Assembly: GCA_026874595.1 (NCBI GenBank)
Contig: CM049306.1
Coordinates: 95,535,642-95,599,641, forward strand
Length of the DNA stretch: 64,000 bases
DNA from: Sipunculus nudus
Lineage: Eukaryota > Annelida > Sipuncula > Golfingiida > Sipunculidae
Direction: 5' to 3'
Part shown: piece after piece, positions 21,586-34,240 of the stretch
Position numbering within the stretch: the stretch's first letter is position 1
Layout of the letters: each line of letters starts with the position of its first letter
The notes under the pieces: model-generated
Database searches by the model: none
The model's input: the letters and a program-made list of their open reading frames with translations, nothing else
Told to the model about the DNA's origin: nothing
Position numbers and translations under genes: made by a program

Positions 21586-22716
21586 TCATAAGAAGGGACG
21601 ACAGAGTTGACCGAACGTTAGATGAAGGGCATGTAGACCCACGTAGCCTACTTCCGGATTTGTGATTGTGTTACAACATATGTAATGGTCTCTTACAACC
21701 GTGTCAAAGTTCCGGGGCACCGACACCTGAAAAACATCAGAGTAAACCATACCTAACTTCTTTATCAAAGGCTTCAGATAAGCATTCATAGCTGCAATCG
21801 AGAAATTGTTTCTTTTGCCACGCCTTAAATGTGTATAATTTTGGTGATAAGCTATGAGATTTAACCAAACAATGCGGGCTTTACCCCATGCTTTACGCAG
21901 ATTCGCCAAACTGCGTAAAGCCATTGGAAGCCCTTTCAGCCAAAAATCTGAAAAGTTTTTAAATGCCATGTCCCAAGCACCAGTTTGTATGACAACAACA
22001 TCGGAGTTGCTTATGTTTTTCTCTTTATTACTTGTCTCTACTTCAAGTAACTCTTCTGCCAAGTCTTTAGTGAGGTGTACATCATGAAAGTTCACGTGAC
22101 CAAATTTTACGCGCCCATGTTTATCCTTAAGGTTTGGCCACATTCCTGGCAGATGAGCGGCAAGATAATCAAAATTATAGCGCATGTGCGATGCCCCGAA
22201 CAGGTTCAGTGACGTCATACCCATAAGGCATCTGGTAAGATTTTGAGAAATGACGAATTTCATGATACAACTTCCGTTGTGGTCATGTAGCCATCTCCAG
22301 CGACCTGATATTTGTACCCAGTGACCCGGAGTGTCCGCATTCGGAGCATTGCTGCACATCTGATAGCCTGTGCTATTTTCTTGCCCCGTTTCGTTTTCAT
22401 TTACTTTTGATTTAGACAATTTTCTGTTGTGATTGTCTTCATTCGTGATGCTATTATCTACGTATATTGAATTATATTTGAAAACTGATGGTTTCTTATT
22501 TTTTGAACAGTGATCAATGGACCATAGTTTGCTTAGCAGTGGAGGAGTTTTCAGGTAATCGATATAGGCTTCGAAATTTGTATACATGAGAAACACTTCT
22601 ATATTGTTGCACGCACCAGCCACAAGAGGGCAGCATATGTGATATCTTCCTGTGAAGTAATCAGTCACGTGACACATCTTGAGGTGTTTGGCACCTTCGC
22701 TCCGCGCTGTCACTGT
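21586..22716 (-). pseudogene. NXPE-like gene copy 2, 5'-truncated
   Basis: The open frame matches residues about 154-530 of copies 1 and 3 (GASHMR block I, IQTGAWDM, terminal LCRPFL) with about 375 codons. The match ends at 22717, where satellite-like repeat sequence takes over. The signal-anchor and the first half of the Ig-like domain are missing, and the codon at the break is GTG, not ATG. The rest is free of stops, so it was truncated fairly recently or fused by duplication. Downstream 21290-21560 matches the 3' flank of copy 3. A product is unlikely without a new 5' exon. Confidence 0.8.
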
Positions 22717-22724
22717 CGTTTCCC

Positions 22725-23135
22725 TTCAGAAACGGATGAAACAGTCCATGGTCAATATACATGCAAAAAATTATGGTGTTCAATGCTCTAGTTGATCAGA
22801 TACTGGAGATTTTGAATCATATTTTAATTATTCTGGCAGGTACTTCTGTGCCCCGTACCTCGGATCATTGCATTGGTTTTCCAGATACTAGTGCTTTTCT
22901 ATCAAATCTTCAATTTGTTTGGGGGGGGGGGTAGTTCTGAGCCCCATAGCTCGGAGGATATGGGTAACAGAGACCTAATATCAGCTTTCCAAGGAGATTT
23001 TTCATAGGCCTTCCGGCATGTGAAGTAAAAAGAATCCATATCAATCGGTTACGATTTGTGCCTGGAAAACGAACAGACAGGAGGACGGACAGACGACGGA
23101 CAAGGAATGGTCGCTATAGCTCAGATGACTTTCGG
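22725..23135. repeat. Satellite-like repeat unit with gctatagctcagatgac tail
   Basis: Carries the landmarks gatgaaacagtccatg, ggtaacagagaccta, then gacggacaaggaatggtcgctatag. The same unit occurs in series at 27640-28900 and 54500-55190. Here it abuts the truncated NXPE-like copy 2. Confidence 0.8.
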
Positions 23136-23139
23136 TGTC

Positions 23140-23436
23140 TTAATTACATTATTAAACCCTAAAATGTGTCAATGAGTAGTTGTGTTAGGATCTAATATTT
23201 TATCATATAAATATCTTTTCAATTTGATTAATAGTTATATATAGCAATATGGGGTGCATGGGATTAAGTCCTGAAAATTTATTTAGTTGGAAACAAAAAT
23301 ACAAAATTTTATCAACATCATCCGTGGCGGATCCATAAATTCGAGACGGGGCGCTAATATTGGTTTGGTGGCTGATGGGTATTTTTAAAACTAAGTTCTA
23401 TAATCATGTTTTGTAAAGTTATTTTTTATATATATA
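23140..23436. repeat. Dispersed repeat between satellite unit and pogo-like element
   Basis: No gene. Shared with 41700-41930 and 55210-55460 (gtgtcaatgagta, then ggtgcatgggatta, then ggcgctaatattggtttggtgg). Confidence 0.65.
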
Positions 23437-24924
23437 GTCAAACCTGTTATGTCTAGATGACAACCTGTGAAATGCAGGCAAATGCATGTCTATTACGACG
23501 ACTGGATATAATTCCCTTTCAAATTCCGTTATATTATCTATAGATATAACGACCACCTGGCTTTAACAGATTACGGGCAGTTTTTCCCGGCTATACTGAC
23601 CTGCCTATTGCCGGCACTCATTGAGCTTCTCACTGACCAACGCTGACCGGTGGGTTGATTTACCAGGCGTGAAGTTGCGGTCACTAGCACCGCTGTTTTG
23701 GGACGACCAGGCTAGGCCTCCTGAATGGCTTACACGAACACAAATGAAAGGAGGTCGCCCAAAGTTAATCTTTGACTTGTTGCCCCCGTTGTTTATCTTT
23801 GCTCTATTCAGTGTGTCATGAAAGGCGTTATTACAAAGAGTGGATAATTTATTATATTCCTATGGAGAAGTGATGTTGGTAACCAGTGACGTCAGCAACA
23901 ATTTTGAGTCGTTCATATGGACGTTTATAGCTGACAACGCGTTTTTTTTATAAAGCGGGGTTTATAGAAAACGCATAGTTATTAAAAATGGTCCACTAGA
24001 GAAATGAGCAACTGCTCTCTGGCTATGAACGTGGCCTCCGCCGCGAATTTTTGACAGACATAATCGTTCTCAGAACTGATTTGAAATCGTTCAAAATATC
24101 ACTACGGCCTGAAAATGTGCATTATCCGTTGGCCTCTTTTATGGCCTGCTTGTATGCACGGTAGCCAGTCTGCAATGTTTGGAAGAATTGCCGTCTAGGG
24201 CTGTGCAAATGAGTTGAAAGAACCAATGACATGACGTGTCGTCCCTGTAACCGTGGTTACCAATTGGGGTACATGTGTATACTCCTATTTCTTCTGTCAC
24301 CTAATCCAGCGCTCGTGCACTTGTAGGAGTAAAAGCGACGATTAAATCAAAATTTGATGGTCATTTAACTTAAAGTTTAATGCAAATATGGCGACACCGC
24401 GTCGTGATCTTTCAGTTTCCGGGGTTTCAACGGTGGTAAATAATGAGAGTATATTCACAAGGGCGATGTCAAATTTAATAACGGCACGCCGGTGTACATC
24501 TTATGTAAAAGAAACCCTGTATAATTGAAAACCAAAGGCAAAGATTCTTGTTTATAATAATAAAACCTCATTAAATTTTCAAACAAAAGTCCACCTGAAT
24601 ACGCGATCGGTTTCCGCGTCTTCAAATAATATTTTCTGATATATCGGTATGACAGATTTACCGACGATGTAAAGCAAACTGACATAGTCTATCATTGCCT
24701 ACCGTGTAAATGGTCTGTGGTTCTGTAAATGTTGACAGAAATTAATCGAAACGGAGTCAGTTAAACGTGCAAACCTGGCAGCCCTACTAATATGCATACT
24801 TCCGTCATACATGTTATGTTAATATGAATAGTTCCTTAATTATCAGAACCTGTCTAATACGACCACCTGTCTATTACGACTAATTGTGCAGGGTCCCTTG
24901 GGTGGTTGCATTAGACATGTTTGA
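23437..24924. mobile_element. Pogo/Tigger-like non-autonomous DNA transposon, copy 1
   Basis: The left end is agtcaaacctgttatgtc and the right end, as reverse complement, is tcaaacatgtctaatgc. These are imperfect terminal inverted repeats of the cagtcaaacctgt type, set in TA-rich flanks as for TA-targeting elements. Subterminal cctgtctattacgac motifs are repeated at both ends. A second copy lies at 55505-57012. Inside, no transposase or DDE motif is recognisable, and the modest open frames (for example 24455-24685 minus) look random. The pogo assignment rests on the end sequence only. Confidence 0.6.
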
Positions 24925-24959
24925 TATATATATATATATATATTCTAACATAGCATTTT

Positions 24960-27370
24960 AACTTTTAAAAAAAGGCGAGTGCAGGTTTCTTTTCAGAATT
25001 GTCTTCGGGGCTGTACCCTGTAACTAGTTCGGGTTTCAATGTAATTCAGATTTTTCTAAACCGCTCTTCTTCTGGTTCCTGTGTCATGGGGCTCTTTTCG
25101 TATCTCACTTGCGTCACAACCTTTTTTCTCTCCATCACCATCGTCTTCTAACTGCTGGCTGTGCTGTATCGGACAGCCGGGCCGAGCTGTGAGATGCGGA
25201 GGCGCTACAGGGCTAAGGACTAAGCCAAGGGGTCCGGTATGCACACCAGCGGGTTAACACTATAGGTTAAAATGAGCTTACTTTTTTGACAATATTAAAA
25301 CATATTGAGTTCCCTAGCCTTTTAAACCGCTATTTTGAGCTCCTTTTAGAGCGGAGGTTAGCAAAGTGTCACCATTCGTCCCAAAGTGGTCCCCATCAGG
25401 TTTTGTTTCGCCTTTCAGGGTGTTCTTTTTGTCCCCGCCAAAGAGTATTAAGCTGTAGGACTATTTTTTTTGTCAAACCTTTGGGGGTAAAACGTCCAGG
25501 TCAACTTGTGGTTCCCATCCATCATGGCAGTGACCCCACACACTCTGGCGGAATGTTTTGCGCTCTGTAGGTTTCACAGAGCCAAGGATGGCAATGTTTT
25601 TTTTAAACGGGGTGCCACTTCCCCACGTTACACATGGTTTGTGCCAAAAAAAGCTTTGTACTCGGAGTCAATGTAAATTGAAACGGTAGAGAGGTAGTTG
25701 TTGTCCATCCCCGCCATTTCAAAATGCTCTGGTTCCAAATACCTACGGAGGCATTCATAATAAAACTTAAAGCATTCGGAGCTTGGCGGTCTACAGATTG
25801 ATATAACCCAATCTGTTCAGGGATATCAAATATCAAGACATGTTTTCTCAATTCCTCCTCATACAGACAGTCCCCGACCTCCTTTGACTTGCGGAAGCAA
25901 GTCGTTGTGAATGTGCAGGGTCATGGAGGGTCCCTCGTAGCGAACCTTCCTAGAGAGAGAGAGAGTGAATAATTTTATTCGACATAAAAGAAATGTTTCC
26001 ATAAAAATATATTCAACATATCATCTTATTATTATGTCTGGAGACTTATGGATTTTAATCCGCCGACACAACAGTCACATGTGACACATTCAGAAATGGT
26101 ATATAAAATGGAGGTTAAGTATTATGATTTATGATTTTATGAGACGGACCCCCTACTATATTACTTCCGATATGTGATTCCAAGAGCGGGATATCCCTAG
26201 AGGTGAGGCTGAAACCCAAGAAACTCTTCTTTGGCAACCGCTTTTTGCATCATATGGTGGGCGATGCAAGGTAAGAAACAGGTGTCTTTTAGCACGTCGA
26301 TCTTATGCTCCTTTTGGTATTTGTAGCCAGCTGACTATTGCCTCCGCGGAAGGCTCTACGTCAAGCGTATTGTAATATTTCTTGACGTCTCCAAAGCTTA
26401 ACTCGAATAGCTGGTGTTCCAAAGTTCAGTTTCTGTAGCTTACTGAGGTGCTTGAGACACTTTCTGATGAGCTTATGAGGGTTCTTGTGGCAAATGAACT
26501 TGGTATCCATCATAACTGGAAGGGTTTTAGGTGACCATGAGATAACATGTCTAATAAACGTAGCAGCGTTCGTTTCTTGCAGGCACCAATGGCCAGTCGC
26601 TGTTGTCTCTGACAATCAGGAACTCGAACACATCGCGCATAAACATCCGATGGGACAGCTGACGGTACATATAAGGCATCTCTTCTCCCTGGATGTCGAC
26701 CAATTTGTGGTTGGAGGTGTCGTTGGCGGCATGGAAATACCCCAATGCTCCGTCACTTTGTGTTCACGCACTCTCCTGACCCCGATGTTTATTTTGAATT
26801 TGGTCCCCATGTCGTCAAATATGTAACTGGGGTTTCTTAATGTTAGATCCGGAGTGATGGTGCAAGTTGCTTTGAGTCCAAAATTTAAAAAAGACCACGG
26901 ACTGCTGATCCCTCGCCCTATGGTTACCCCATCTACCCCCCCCCCCCCACCATATTCCAGTAAGAACATTGACCCTTGGTCGGCGTAACAAAATCATACT
27001 TTTAGGGACACGTGAGAATACGTGTGCGCATATCCTTCCTTCAAGTCCTGAAACAACTGCCCGCAGTCATCGCATGTCAAAGTAGACGACCCATCATCAC
27101 GGACATCTCTTACAGGTAGCACGTCCCTTCGATGCAGATTTTGCTAGTTCTGACACCCCTGTAAATCAGAAGAAACAACCTCAAATGTATAATTTATATA
27201 CATTGTATATATATATTTCTTTATATTGTTTTATTTCATCGAAAAACAACAAACCAAATTCATATATTGATATATCAAAATTGATACAGATCGCTTCTTA
27301 GAACGCAATATACTTCAAATATAGCACACCCTGGGTCCGTCCGTGACACTGGAGTCTGTGAAAAGATAAT
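24960..27370 (-). pseudogene. Polinton/Maverick DNA polymerase B relic, diverged copy
   Basis: It matches block C's left half with lower identity, so it is an older relative. Minus-strand pieces include the C2H2-like finger region near 27060-27110, IFDDMG-KFKINI near 26800-26830, a segment near 26560-26720 with YFHAANDTSNHKLVDIQGEE, and LFDIPEQ- plus MDNN-type motif C remnants near 25700-25840. The polymerase frame is broken many times. It lacks the MITE-like insertion and the NXPE-like copy found in block C. The region starts right after the pogo-like element. Confidence 0.6.
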
Positions 27371-27476
27371 TTAACATTTGTTAACTGGTTGTGAAATGCA
27401 CATGCAAATCGACAGATTCAAGGAAGACTTTTTATTAATACAAGCTATATATATATATATACGCCGCTTATATTAA

Positions 27477-28900
27477 CAAGTGACCCATGGATCATGAAGG
27501 TCAGCCAACTGACATGATGACAGTATGCCCTTGCACAGGCAACTAATTAAGATAATGTAGGTGGCATCATAGTTCATGTATATTAGCTCAGCATATTAAG
27601 TTGATCAAGACCCATAAGCACACCAAATTTGATTTCAATCCATCCAGCCATTCCTGAGGAATTTGGCAATTTGTGTGTATTTTGCATTTTTTTTTCTAGG
27701 GTGCTCAAACATGGACTGTAACGAAGAGAATATAGGTCACAGTGACCTAATTTCAGTTTTTGAGTTGAACTTTTGAGGAACTCTCAGGAGGTTAAGTAGG
27801 AAGATTCTAGGTCCAATGGTTATGATTTGTGCCTTTCTTTGGTATCAAATTTTCAATTAATCTTTGGGGGGGGGTGCTTATAAGCCCCACAACTTGGAGA
27901 ATATGGGTAAGAGAGACCTTATTTCAGGTTTCCAAGAAGACTCTTTTATGGATCTCCCTGGATGTCATGTTAGAAGATCCTAGGAACAATGGTTATGATT
28001 TGTGTCCTGTTAACAGACGACCGCATCTTTAAAGGTTTCAAAAGTATAGAAAAAAATTCTTACAATTAAAAAAAAAATCCAGGTGGCGCCACAAGTCTGC
28101 AGAAAATGATGAAACACCCCATGATCAATATGCATGCAAAGAATGATGGGGATCAATGCATTAGTTGTTCAGATAATTAAGCTGTTATATCAAATTCTTA
28201 ATTTTTGGCCGCTAATTCTGAGCCCCATAACTTTGAGGGTATTGGTAACAGAGACCTAGTTTCTGTTTACTTTGGAGACTTTTCATGAACCTCCCTTGAT
28301 GTCAAGTTGGAAGATTCAAGGTCCAGTGATAACGATTGGTGCCCTGTTAACAGATGACTGCATCTTTTGAGGTCTCAAAAATAGAGAAAAAATCGTTAAA
28401 AAAATGAAAACATACAGATGGCGCCACCAATCTGTAGAAACTAATGAAACACTCCATACTTCATGATCATGACCATGCAAAGAATTATTCTGGGGGGTAT
28501 GTCGGAGCCCCATAGCTTTGAGGATATAAGTAACAGAGACCTTATTTCATGTTTCCTTGGAGACTTTTCATGGACCTTCAAGGATGTCAAGGGTGAAAAA
28601 TTCTAGGTCCAGTGATTACGATTTGTACCCTGTTAACAGATGACCATATTTTTAAAGGTCTCACAAAGAGAGAAAAAATCGTAATAAATCGAAAAAAATA
28701 AGGCGGCCCTACAAGTCTGCAGTAACTGATGAAACATTCCATGACCAATAACCATACAAAGAATCATGGTGATCAATGCATTAGTTGTTCAGATACTTCA
28801 GCTTTTGTATCAAATTTTCCATTATTCTGGGGGATACTTCGAAGCCCCTTAGCTCAGTGGATATGGGTAACAGACACCTAATTTTTGGTTTGTGCGAAGG
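27477..28900. repeat. Satellite-like tandem array, about 280-340 bp units
   Basis: Begins acaagtgaccca-gg-tcatga, like 54174. Landmarks of the repeated unit (gatgaaaca-nn-cca) fall at about 28107, 28445 and 28726. Each unit also has ggcgccac, a ggta-cagagacct block and a gattt-g-ccctgttaacag block. There is no coding potential. The right end is cut by block A copy 2. Confidence 0.8.
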
Positions 28901-28904
28901 TTTG

Positions 28905-29098
28905 TTTATAATAAATAATGTATAAACATGTGTATTAAAGAATAAACGTTACAAACTACTGAATAATGTAAAACAACCACTGGTAGGGATGACCAGTAAA
29001 CACAACCTCCAAGCTTGAATGAAACCACAGTTGCCATGTCATTCTTTATTTCCATGTAAAACATCTATCCAAGCATTGTAATATTGTGTAAGAAGAGG
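28905..29098. other. Unassigned spacer
   Basis: About 190 bp between the satellite-like array and block A copy 2; nothing recognisable. Confidence 0.3.
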
Positions 29099-30727
29099 GA
29101 AGAATATATGTTTCAATTCAATTTTTTCATTATACTGATTTTTTCCTATATAATAAATCCTTAAACAGTTACTTTAAAATACTGGGCCAGTCCACAGTTG
29201 CAAGGGCTCAATGGTAAAGGGGGGTAGGTTAATCGGTGGGATTTACAACACCCTTGCATATACACACAGGATATGAATTTTCAGGCAACAGTGCTTACAG
29301 GAGGAACAGTTTATTCATAATTATTAAACACTTTATGTCATATTCTGCTGAGGCAGGAAACTTATGATAAAAAAAAGTTTGCATAAAATCATCATTCTTT
29401 TCATTACATCAACTTTTTTTCAAGTTGATAAATTTTATACATTTACAATATAAATTATATCTGCAAATATAAGTTGATTCATAATTCTTAATTAATTGCA
29501 TCACCAGTTATCCCTGATTTGGTCAGATAACGACACATTATGCATACACATGTATTAATTTTTTTTATCACAAACATATATATATATATAAAATTGATTT
29601 CTATAAAAATGCTACATTACCACAACATGGCATTATGGATTACTCCTTGATTTAGATCAGTTTTGAACAATTGAGTGGAAACAGCTTCACAATTAAGAAA
29701 ATACAGTTCAAACAATAACAATATTAGCATTTGCACTTAGGGGGGGGGGGGGGAGGGTGATATGAAAATAACTGCACACCTGTGACACCTGCTCCCCAGT
29801 GACCCTTTACGTAAAAGGTAAGCAGTGAGAGCTGCACTGAATGACCCCCAGTGACGAAAGTTAGCTGCTTGACAAAGCAAGTTAATACAATTATACAAAA
29901 AATTCAATAACTAAACTCATATAAGAGCTTTTATTTTCAAATTTCTGACATTAACTGATTTAATCCTTATGTGTACATGCTGTGAAAATCAAATCGACAG
30001 TACTTATAGGAATAAAATATATGCCATGCTCAAATTTGGCCCAATTTAAGGTACTTTTTTTATAATTATGATAATAACTTAAAAAATTTACAAAATTCAG
30101 ATCTAATCTTGGGTATACAGTTGAATGTTGATTAAAAAAGTTATATCCCTGGAAAAAGGTCTCTAACTTCAGCATTTCTCATGATAAGTGAGTAAATACA
30201 CTTCCTTATTTGGACAAAGTGCAATTTGTTTGAGACCGTAACTTCAATTATATACGCAATATTGACCTAATTTATGGTATGAACGAAGGAAATATATGCA
30301 GAAATAGTTATTTAAAAAATGACTACAATAACACTTGTGGTTTTCATTGTTGGTAGTTTTGAAGTGTAACCATCGGCTTTTACTGGAATACCGAGGTTTT
30401 GGCCTAATTGTTCGAAGGAACGAAGTTGCACCGACCAATTTTTTGGTTTGGTTGGAGAACTTGGGGACGTCTAACTGTATGTAGAATTTTGGAGTCGTAG
30501 GTCCAACGGTTTCAAAACGCGCCCTGTTAACGGACGGACGGACGGACAAAAAACCATGACTATAGCTCAGATGATTTATAGTTAGCGGAGCTAAAAAATC
30601 TAGTTCAAACGGAGTCTGTTTAAACAGTCTTTCGACTGGAAATACTGGACTCCACTAGCGGCACTAGACCTCGACTAGCGGCACAGAACCTCGACTGACG
30701 ACAATTTACCTCGAATGGCATGGCATA

Positions 30728-30773
<46 letters not shown>

Positions 30774-31289
30774 AATGACAACCGTGATAGAATTTTAAAC
30801 AGGACGTTTAAATAGATTCCGATTTGCAATTGATTTGGAAAGCAACATTTCAAGTTGTCAACCCAGGATATTACCGGAACAGTTCAAAATTTGGCCCTGT
30901 CTAAACCTGTGTTAATCTGGGTTGGGTCTCATTATAAGCAAACCCAGATTTCATTAAGCACAATTAATAGTGTGAAAAATTGGAACTGAGTTCAGAATTC
31001 CTTCTAATTAATGTTTGGATTGTTGTGGCAGTATACAGAAGAAAATAATAAAAACAGCGTAAAACGAAAAGTGAGCAGAGAAACGCCAGCGCTGACGATT
31101 ATTGCTTTATTATGGTCTAAGTGTGAAATACTCCACCCAAATGTATATAACACAGTGCACCCAAACACGAAAAACTAGAGAAAACAACTAATGCATTAAT
31201 TATACACAGGGAACGCTTCATTGAAGCAAATCATTGGTTTCTTTTCACTTCCGCATAATTCCTTCTAAAAATATAATTGCATGTTGAAA

Positions 31290-31640
31290 TAGAACCTTTC
31301 AACAGCCCTTAAAAGTTTGCGATGTATGAGACCTGCATTCAACTTGGTTTTCTTGCTTTCAAACACACAAACACATGTACCGCCTTTGTACAAAGTTGAA
31401 TCATGTTCCGAATGGAATCCTAAGAAATTAATACAAGGAATCTAGCTAGGTACCATGTAATAAGAATAGAACAAAGGGACCTAGAGGGTCTTTCGATAAA
31501 CCCTCTGCATTCTCCACTGGCGACCAGGGTTCGTTCCCGCCGTGGTTAAGGGAGTAGGTCGGTTGTTTTCATCCACCCCATCACATCATCGAAAGCCATG
31601 ATGTAAGGGAGAGTGCCTAGCATTAGTTATAACTGGCTGT
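31290..31640. other. 3' flank segment lost from copy 1
   Basis: About 350 bp retained here and, in diverged form, at 21290-21560, 50965-51270 and 63100-63350, but absent at 7565. It includes agggttcgttcccgcc near 31531, which looks B-box-like, but no full tRNA or SINE is evident. Confidence 0.5.
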
Positions 31641-31684
31641 GCAATCCATGTAGAATTAATAAAGTTTATATTTAATAACAATTT

Positions 31685-33277
31685 TTATAGGTAGGGACGA
31701 CAGAGTTGACCCAACGTTAGCTGAAGGGCATGAAGACCAACGTAGCCTACTTCCGGATTTGTGATTGTGTCACGACATATGTAATGGTTGTTTAACACCG
31801 TGTCAAAGTTCCGGGGCACCGACACCTGAAAAACATCAGAGTAAACCACACCCAACTTCTTTATCATAGGCTTCAGATAAGCGTTCATGGCTGCAATCGA
31901 GAAATTGTTTCTTTTGCCACGCCCCAAATTTGTATTTTGGGGATAGGCTATAAGATTTAACCACACAATGCGGGCTTTACCCCATGCTCTGCGCAGATTC
32001 GCCAAACTGCGTAAAGCCATTGGAAGCCCTTTTAGCCAAAAATCTGAAAAGTTTTTAAATGCCATATCCCAAGCACCTATTTGTATGACTACAACATCGG
32101 AGTTGCTGATGTTTTTCTCTTTATTACTTGTCTCTACTTCAAGTAACTCTTCTGCTAAGTCTTTAGTGTAGTGAACACTATGAAAGTTCATGTGACCCAA
32201 TTTTACGCTCCCGTGCTTTCGCCTAAGGTTTGGCCACGTTCCTGACAGATGAGCGACAAGATAATCAAAATTATAGCGCATGTGCGATGCCCCGATTAGG
32301 TTAAGTGACGTCATACCCATAAGGCACTTGGTAAGATTTTTAGAAATGACGAATTTCATGATACAACTTCCGTTTTGGTCATGTAACCATCTCCAGCGAC
32401 CTGATATTTGTACCCAGTGACCCGGAGTGTCCGTATTCGGAGCATTGCTGCATATCTGATAGCCTTTGCTATTTTCTTGCCCCGTTTCGTTTTCATATAC
32501 ATGTAATTTTGATTTAGACAATGTTCTGTTGTGATTGTCTTCATTCGTGGTGCTATTATCTACGTATATTGAATTATATTTGAAAACTGTCGGTTTCTTA
32601 TTTTTGGAACAGTGATCAATGGACCATAGTTTGCTTAGCAGTGGAGGAGTTTTCAGGTAATCGATATAGGCTTCGAAATTTGTATACATGAGAAACACTT
32701 CTATATTGTTGCACGCACCAGCCACAAGAGGGCAGCATATGTGATATCTTCCTGTGAAATAATCAGTCACGTGACACATCATGAGGTGTTTGGCGCCTTC
32801 GCTCCGCGCTGTCATTGTCGCCCTAAAACTTGCGCCACCAAAGGTTGCGTTTTTCAAGTACGTTTCCCGTAATTTCAAGAGCAAAAATGACTGGTCTGTT
32901 CCTAGCGATGATATATCATCAATTTCATACTTAAAACCTAAATTGTTGGTATTATATAGAATTTTCTCTTCATTTCCCGTTTTGTTGTACCAGGACCAGT
33001 AATGTCGTAACTGACGTAATTCGTTTTGTCCGTCAGGTGGCGCACATATTCCATCTACATTTTTTGAATCCAGAATCTTTTGCGGCACTTCCTTAGAAAC
33101 GGTAAATGGAGGGAAACGTATAGCAATAATCTGGGAAATATAAAACTCAAGATGAAATATACTTTGAAAATAATAAAGATAAATAACCAAACATATTGAA
33201 ATGAAAATAAAGGCTGAAATAAGCTTTCTGGCTTTACCACTTTTCCTGTTGTGGAGAGAGTTTCGGGAATCACCCAT
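31685..33277 (-). CDS. NXPE-like type II membrane protein, intact single-exon copy 3
   Basis: The gene has 530 codons, about 95% identical to copy 1 by eye, with the same architecture. It has a basic N-terminus, a signal-anchor at about 19-37, a neurexophilin/Ig-like domain at about 135-205, and a PC-esterase domain with IGASHMR block I, IQIGAWDM and a C-terminal NHYICRDTITNPEVGYVGLH. Block I has A in place of the usual D of GDS (T in copy 1). The start ATG has the same context and upstream octamers as copy 1. The Gmr1-like retroelement inserted about 1.1 kb upstream of the start, on the 5' side of this minus-strand gene, and might affect its expression. Substrate is unknown; sialic-acid or glycan O-acyl transfer would be the family-based guess. 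Confidence 0.85.
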   Translation of the reverse strand: MGDSRNSLHNRKSGKARKLISAFIFISICLVIYLYYFQSIFHLEFYISQIIAIRFPPFTVSKEVPQKILDSKNVDGICAPPDGQNELRQLRHYWSWYNKTGNEEKILYNTNNLGFKYEIDDISSLGTDQSFLLLKLRETYLKNATFGGASFRATMTARSEGAKHLMMCHVTDYFTGRYHICCPLVAGACNNIEVFLMYTNFEAYIDYLKTPPLLSKLWSIDHCSKNKKPTVFKYNSIYVDNSTTNEDNHNRTLSKSKLHVYENETGQENSKGYQICSNAPNTDTPGHWVQISGRWRWLHDQNGSCIMKFVISKNLTKCLMGMTSLNLIGASHMRYNFDYLVAHLSGTWPNLRRKHGSVKLGHMNFHSVHYTKDLAEELLEVETSNKEKNISNSDVVVIQIGAWDMAFKNFSDFWLKGLPMALRSLANLRRAWGKARIVWLNLIAYPQNTNLGRGKRNNFSIAAMNAYLKPMIKKLGVVYSDVFQVSVPRNFDTVLNNHYICRDTITNPEVGYVGLHALQLTLGQLCRPYL

Positions 33278-33836
33278 TTTATAATTGTCGACTTTGACTT
33301 CGGAACAATACTCAGCATATACTTATGTCCATGTAAAAAATGACCCTGACACATATAACTGTTCCCAAGCGGATTACTTGATCCGTATTAATTATCTTGA
33401 TATCATTTATTGATATCAAATGTAAACACATGAAATAAGTGATCATGAACTACCATGAGTGGCGGTGTCTTCGTCTTAGGACTTAGGGGAAGAGCGAAGC
33501 TTGAACGTTCCCGTGTGCTTTCATATCAAGCGTCTGTATGGATTGAAACAATCGCCTCAGGGACATGGATACATTTTCGTTCTTTTTTCTTCCCATCGTG
33601 CGACAGTGTCCGTGTATACAAGGAATTCCAAGTATAGTTTTTCTGTGTGCCGAGCATCCAGGCGTATAATTTAGATTGGTCATTTCAGCTTCAGGACATT
33701 AACAAAACTGCTGTCTGCAGCTGGCTAGACATTTTACTGCCATAAATTTGATTTATGTGTTTTGATAGCATCGCTCCAGTTTCGGTATTTACAAAGGTTG
33801 GAATCTGCATCGTGACAAAAGAAACATTTTTCCGAT

Positions 33837-34240
33837 TGCAGCCATGAACGCGTATCGTTATTGCAGGTGCGCGGTTCGAACACCCAGGTGCCTCGATGGC
33901 ATAATGGTGTAATCTCGTTGAACCTCGGAGATTCGCTTTAATGTCTTATTGCCTTCTGGAATATTCCTACTACCGTGCATATAAACCTGAAATCCAGAAA
34001 CTTTAACGATATACCATTCTTACCAAATAGATACATACCTTTATCCTCATTAAACAGACAGTGCCCCCAACAAGCCATGGACGTATTATTTTTTAAATGA
34101 ACGCGTATCTAATTCTGATGGTTCCCCGGACGTTGACACGGTGTTTACCAACCATTACATTTGTCCAGACACAATCATAAACCCGGAAGTAGGTTACGTG
34201 GGTTTACATGCTTATGATCTAAGGATGGGTCAAATTTTTG
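33837..34240 (+). pseudogene. Inverted C-terminal NXPE-like fragment, copy 2
   Basis: Counterpart of 9757-10160. It has an IAAMNAY piece near 33838-33858, then MNAYLILM near 34097 and TNHYICPDTIINPEVGYVGLHA near 34147-34212, with a frame break between. It lies head-to-head with copy 3. Confidence 0.75.

Larger units (their letters stand above)
18107..22720. repeat. Segmental duplication block C, copy 1
   Basis: Starts at tctccacattttcgagg and matches 59848-64000 (to the window end) almost base for base, covering a Polinton polymerase relic, a MITE-like insertion and an NXPE-like copy. On the left it abuts the truncated BEL relic here, but a Polinton ATPase relic at the other copy. It is therefore a recombination or duplication junction. 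Confidence 0.9.

Noticed and set aside
24455-24685. 76-codon minus-strand frame in the pogo-like element as a transposase piece, with its counterpart at 56542-56832
   Set aside because: No helix-turn-helix or DDE motif, and the two copies differ in length and ends; treated as random open frame.
31500-31600. Possible tRNA-derived SINE (agggttcgttcccgcc)
   Set aside because: Only a B-box-like stretch is present; no A box or tail could be found, and the copies are explained by the NXPE-like gene flank duplication.
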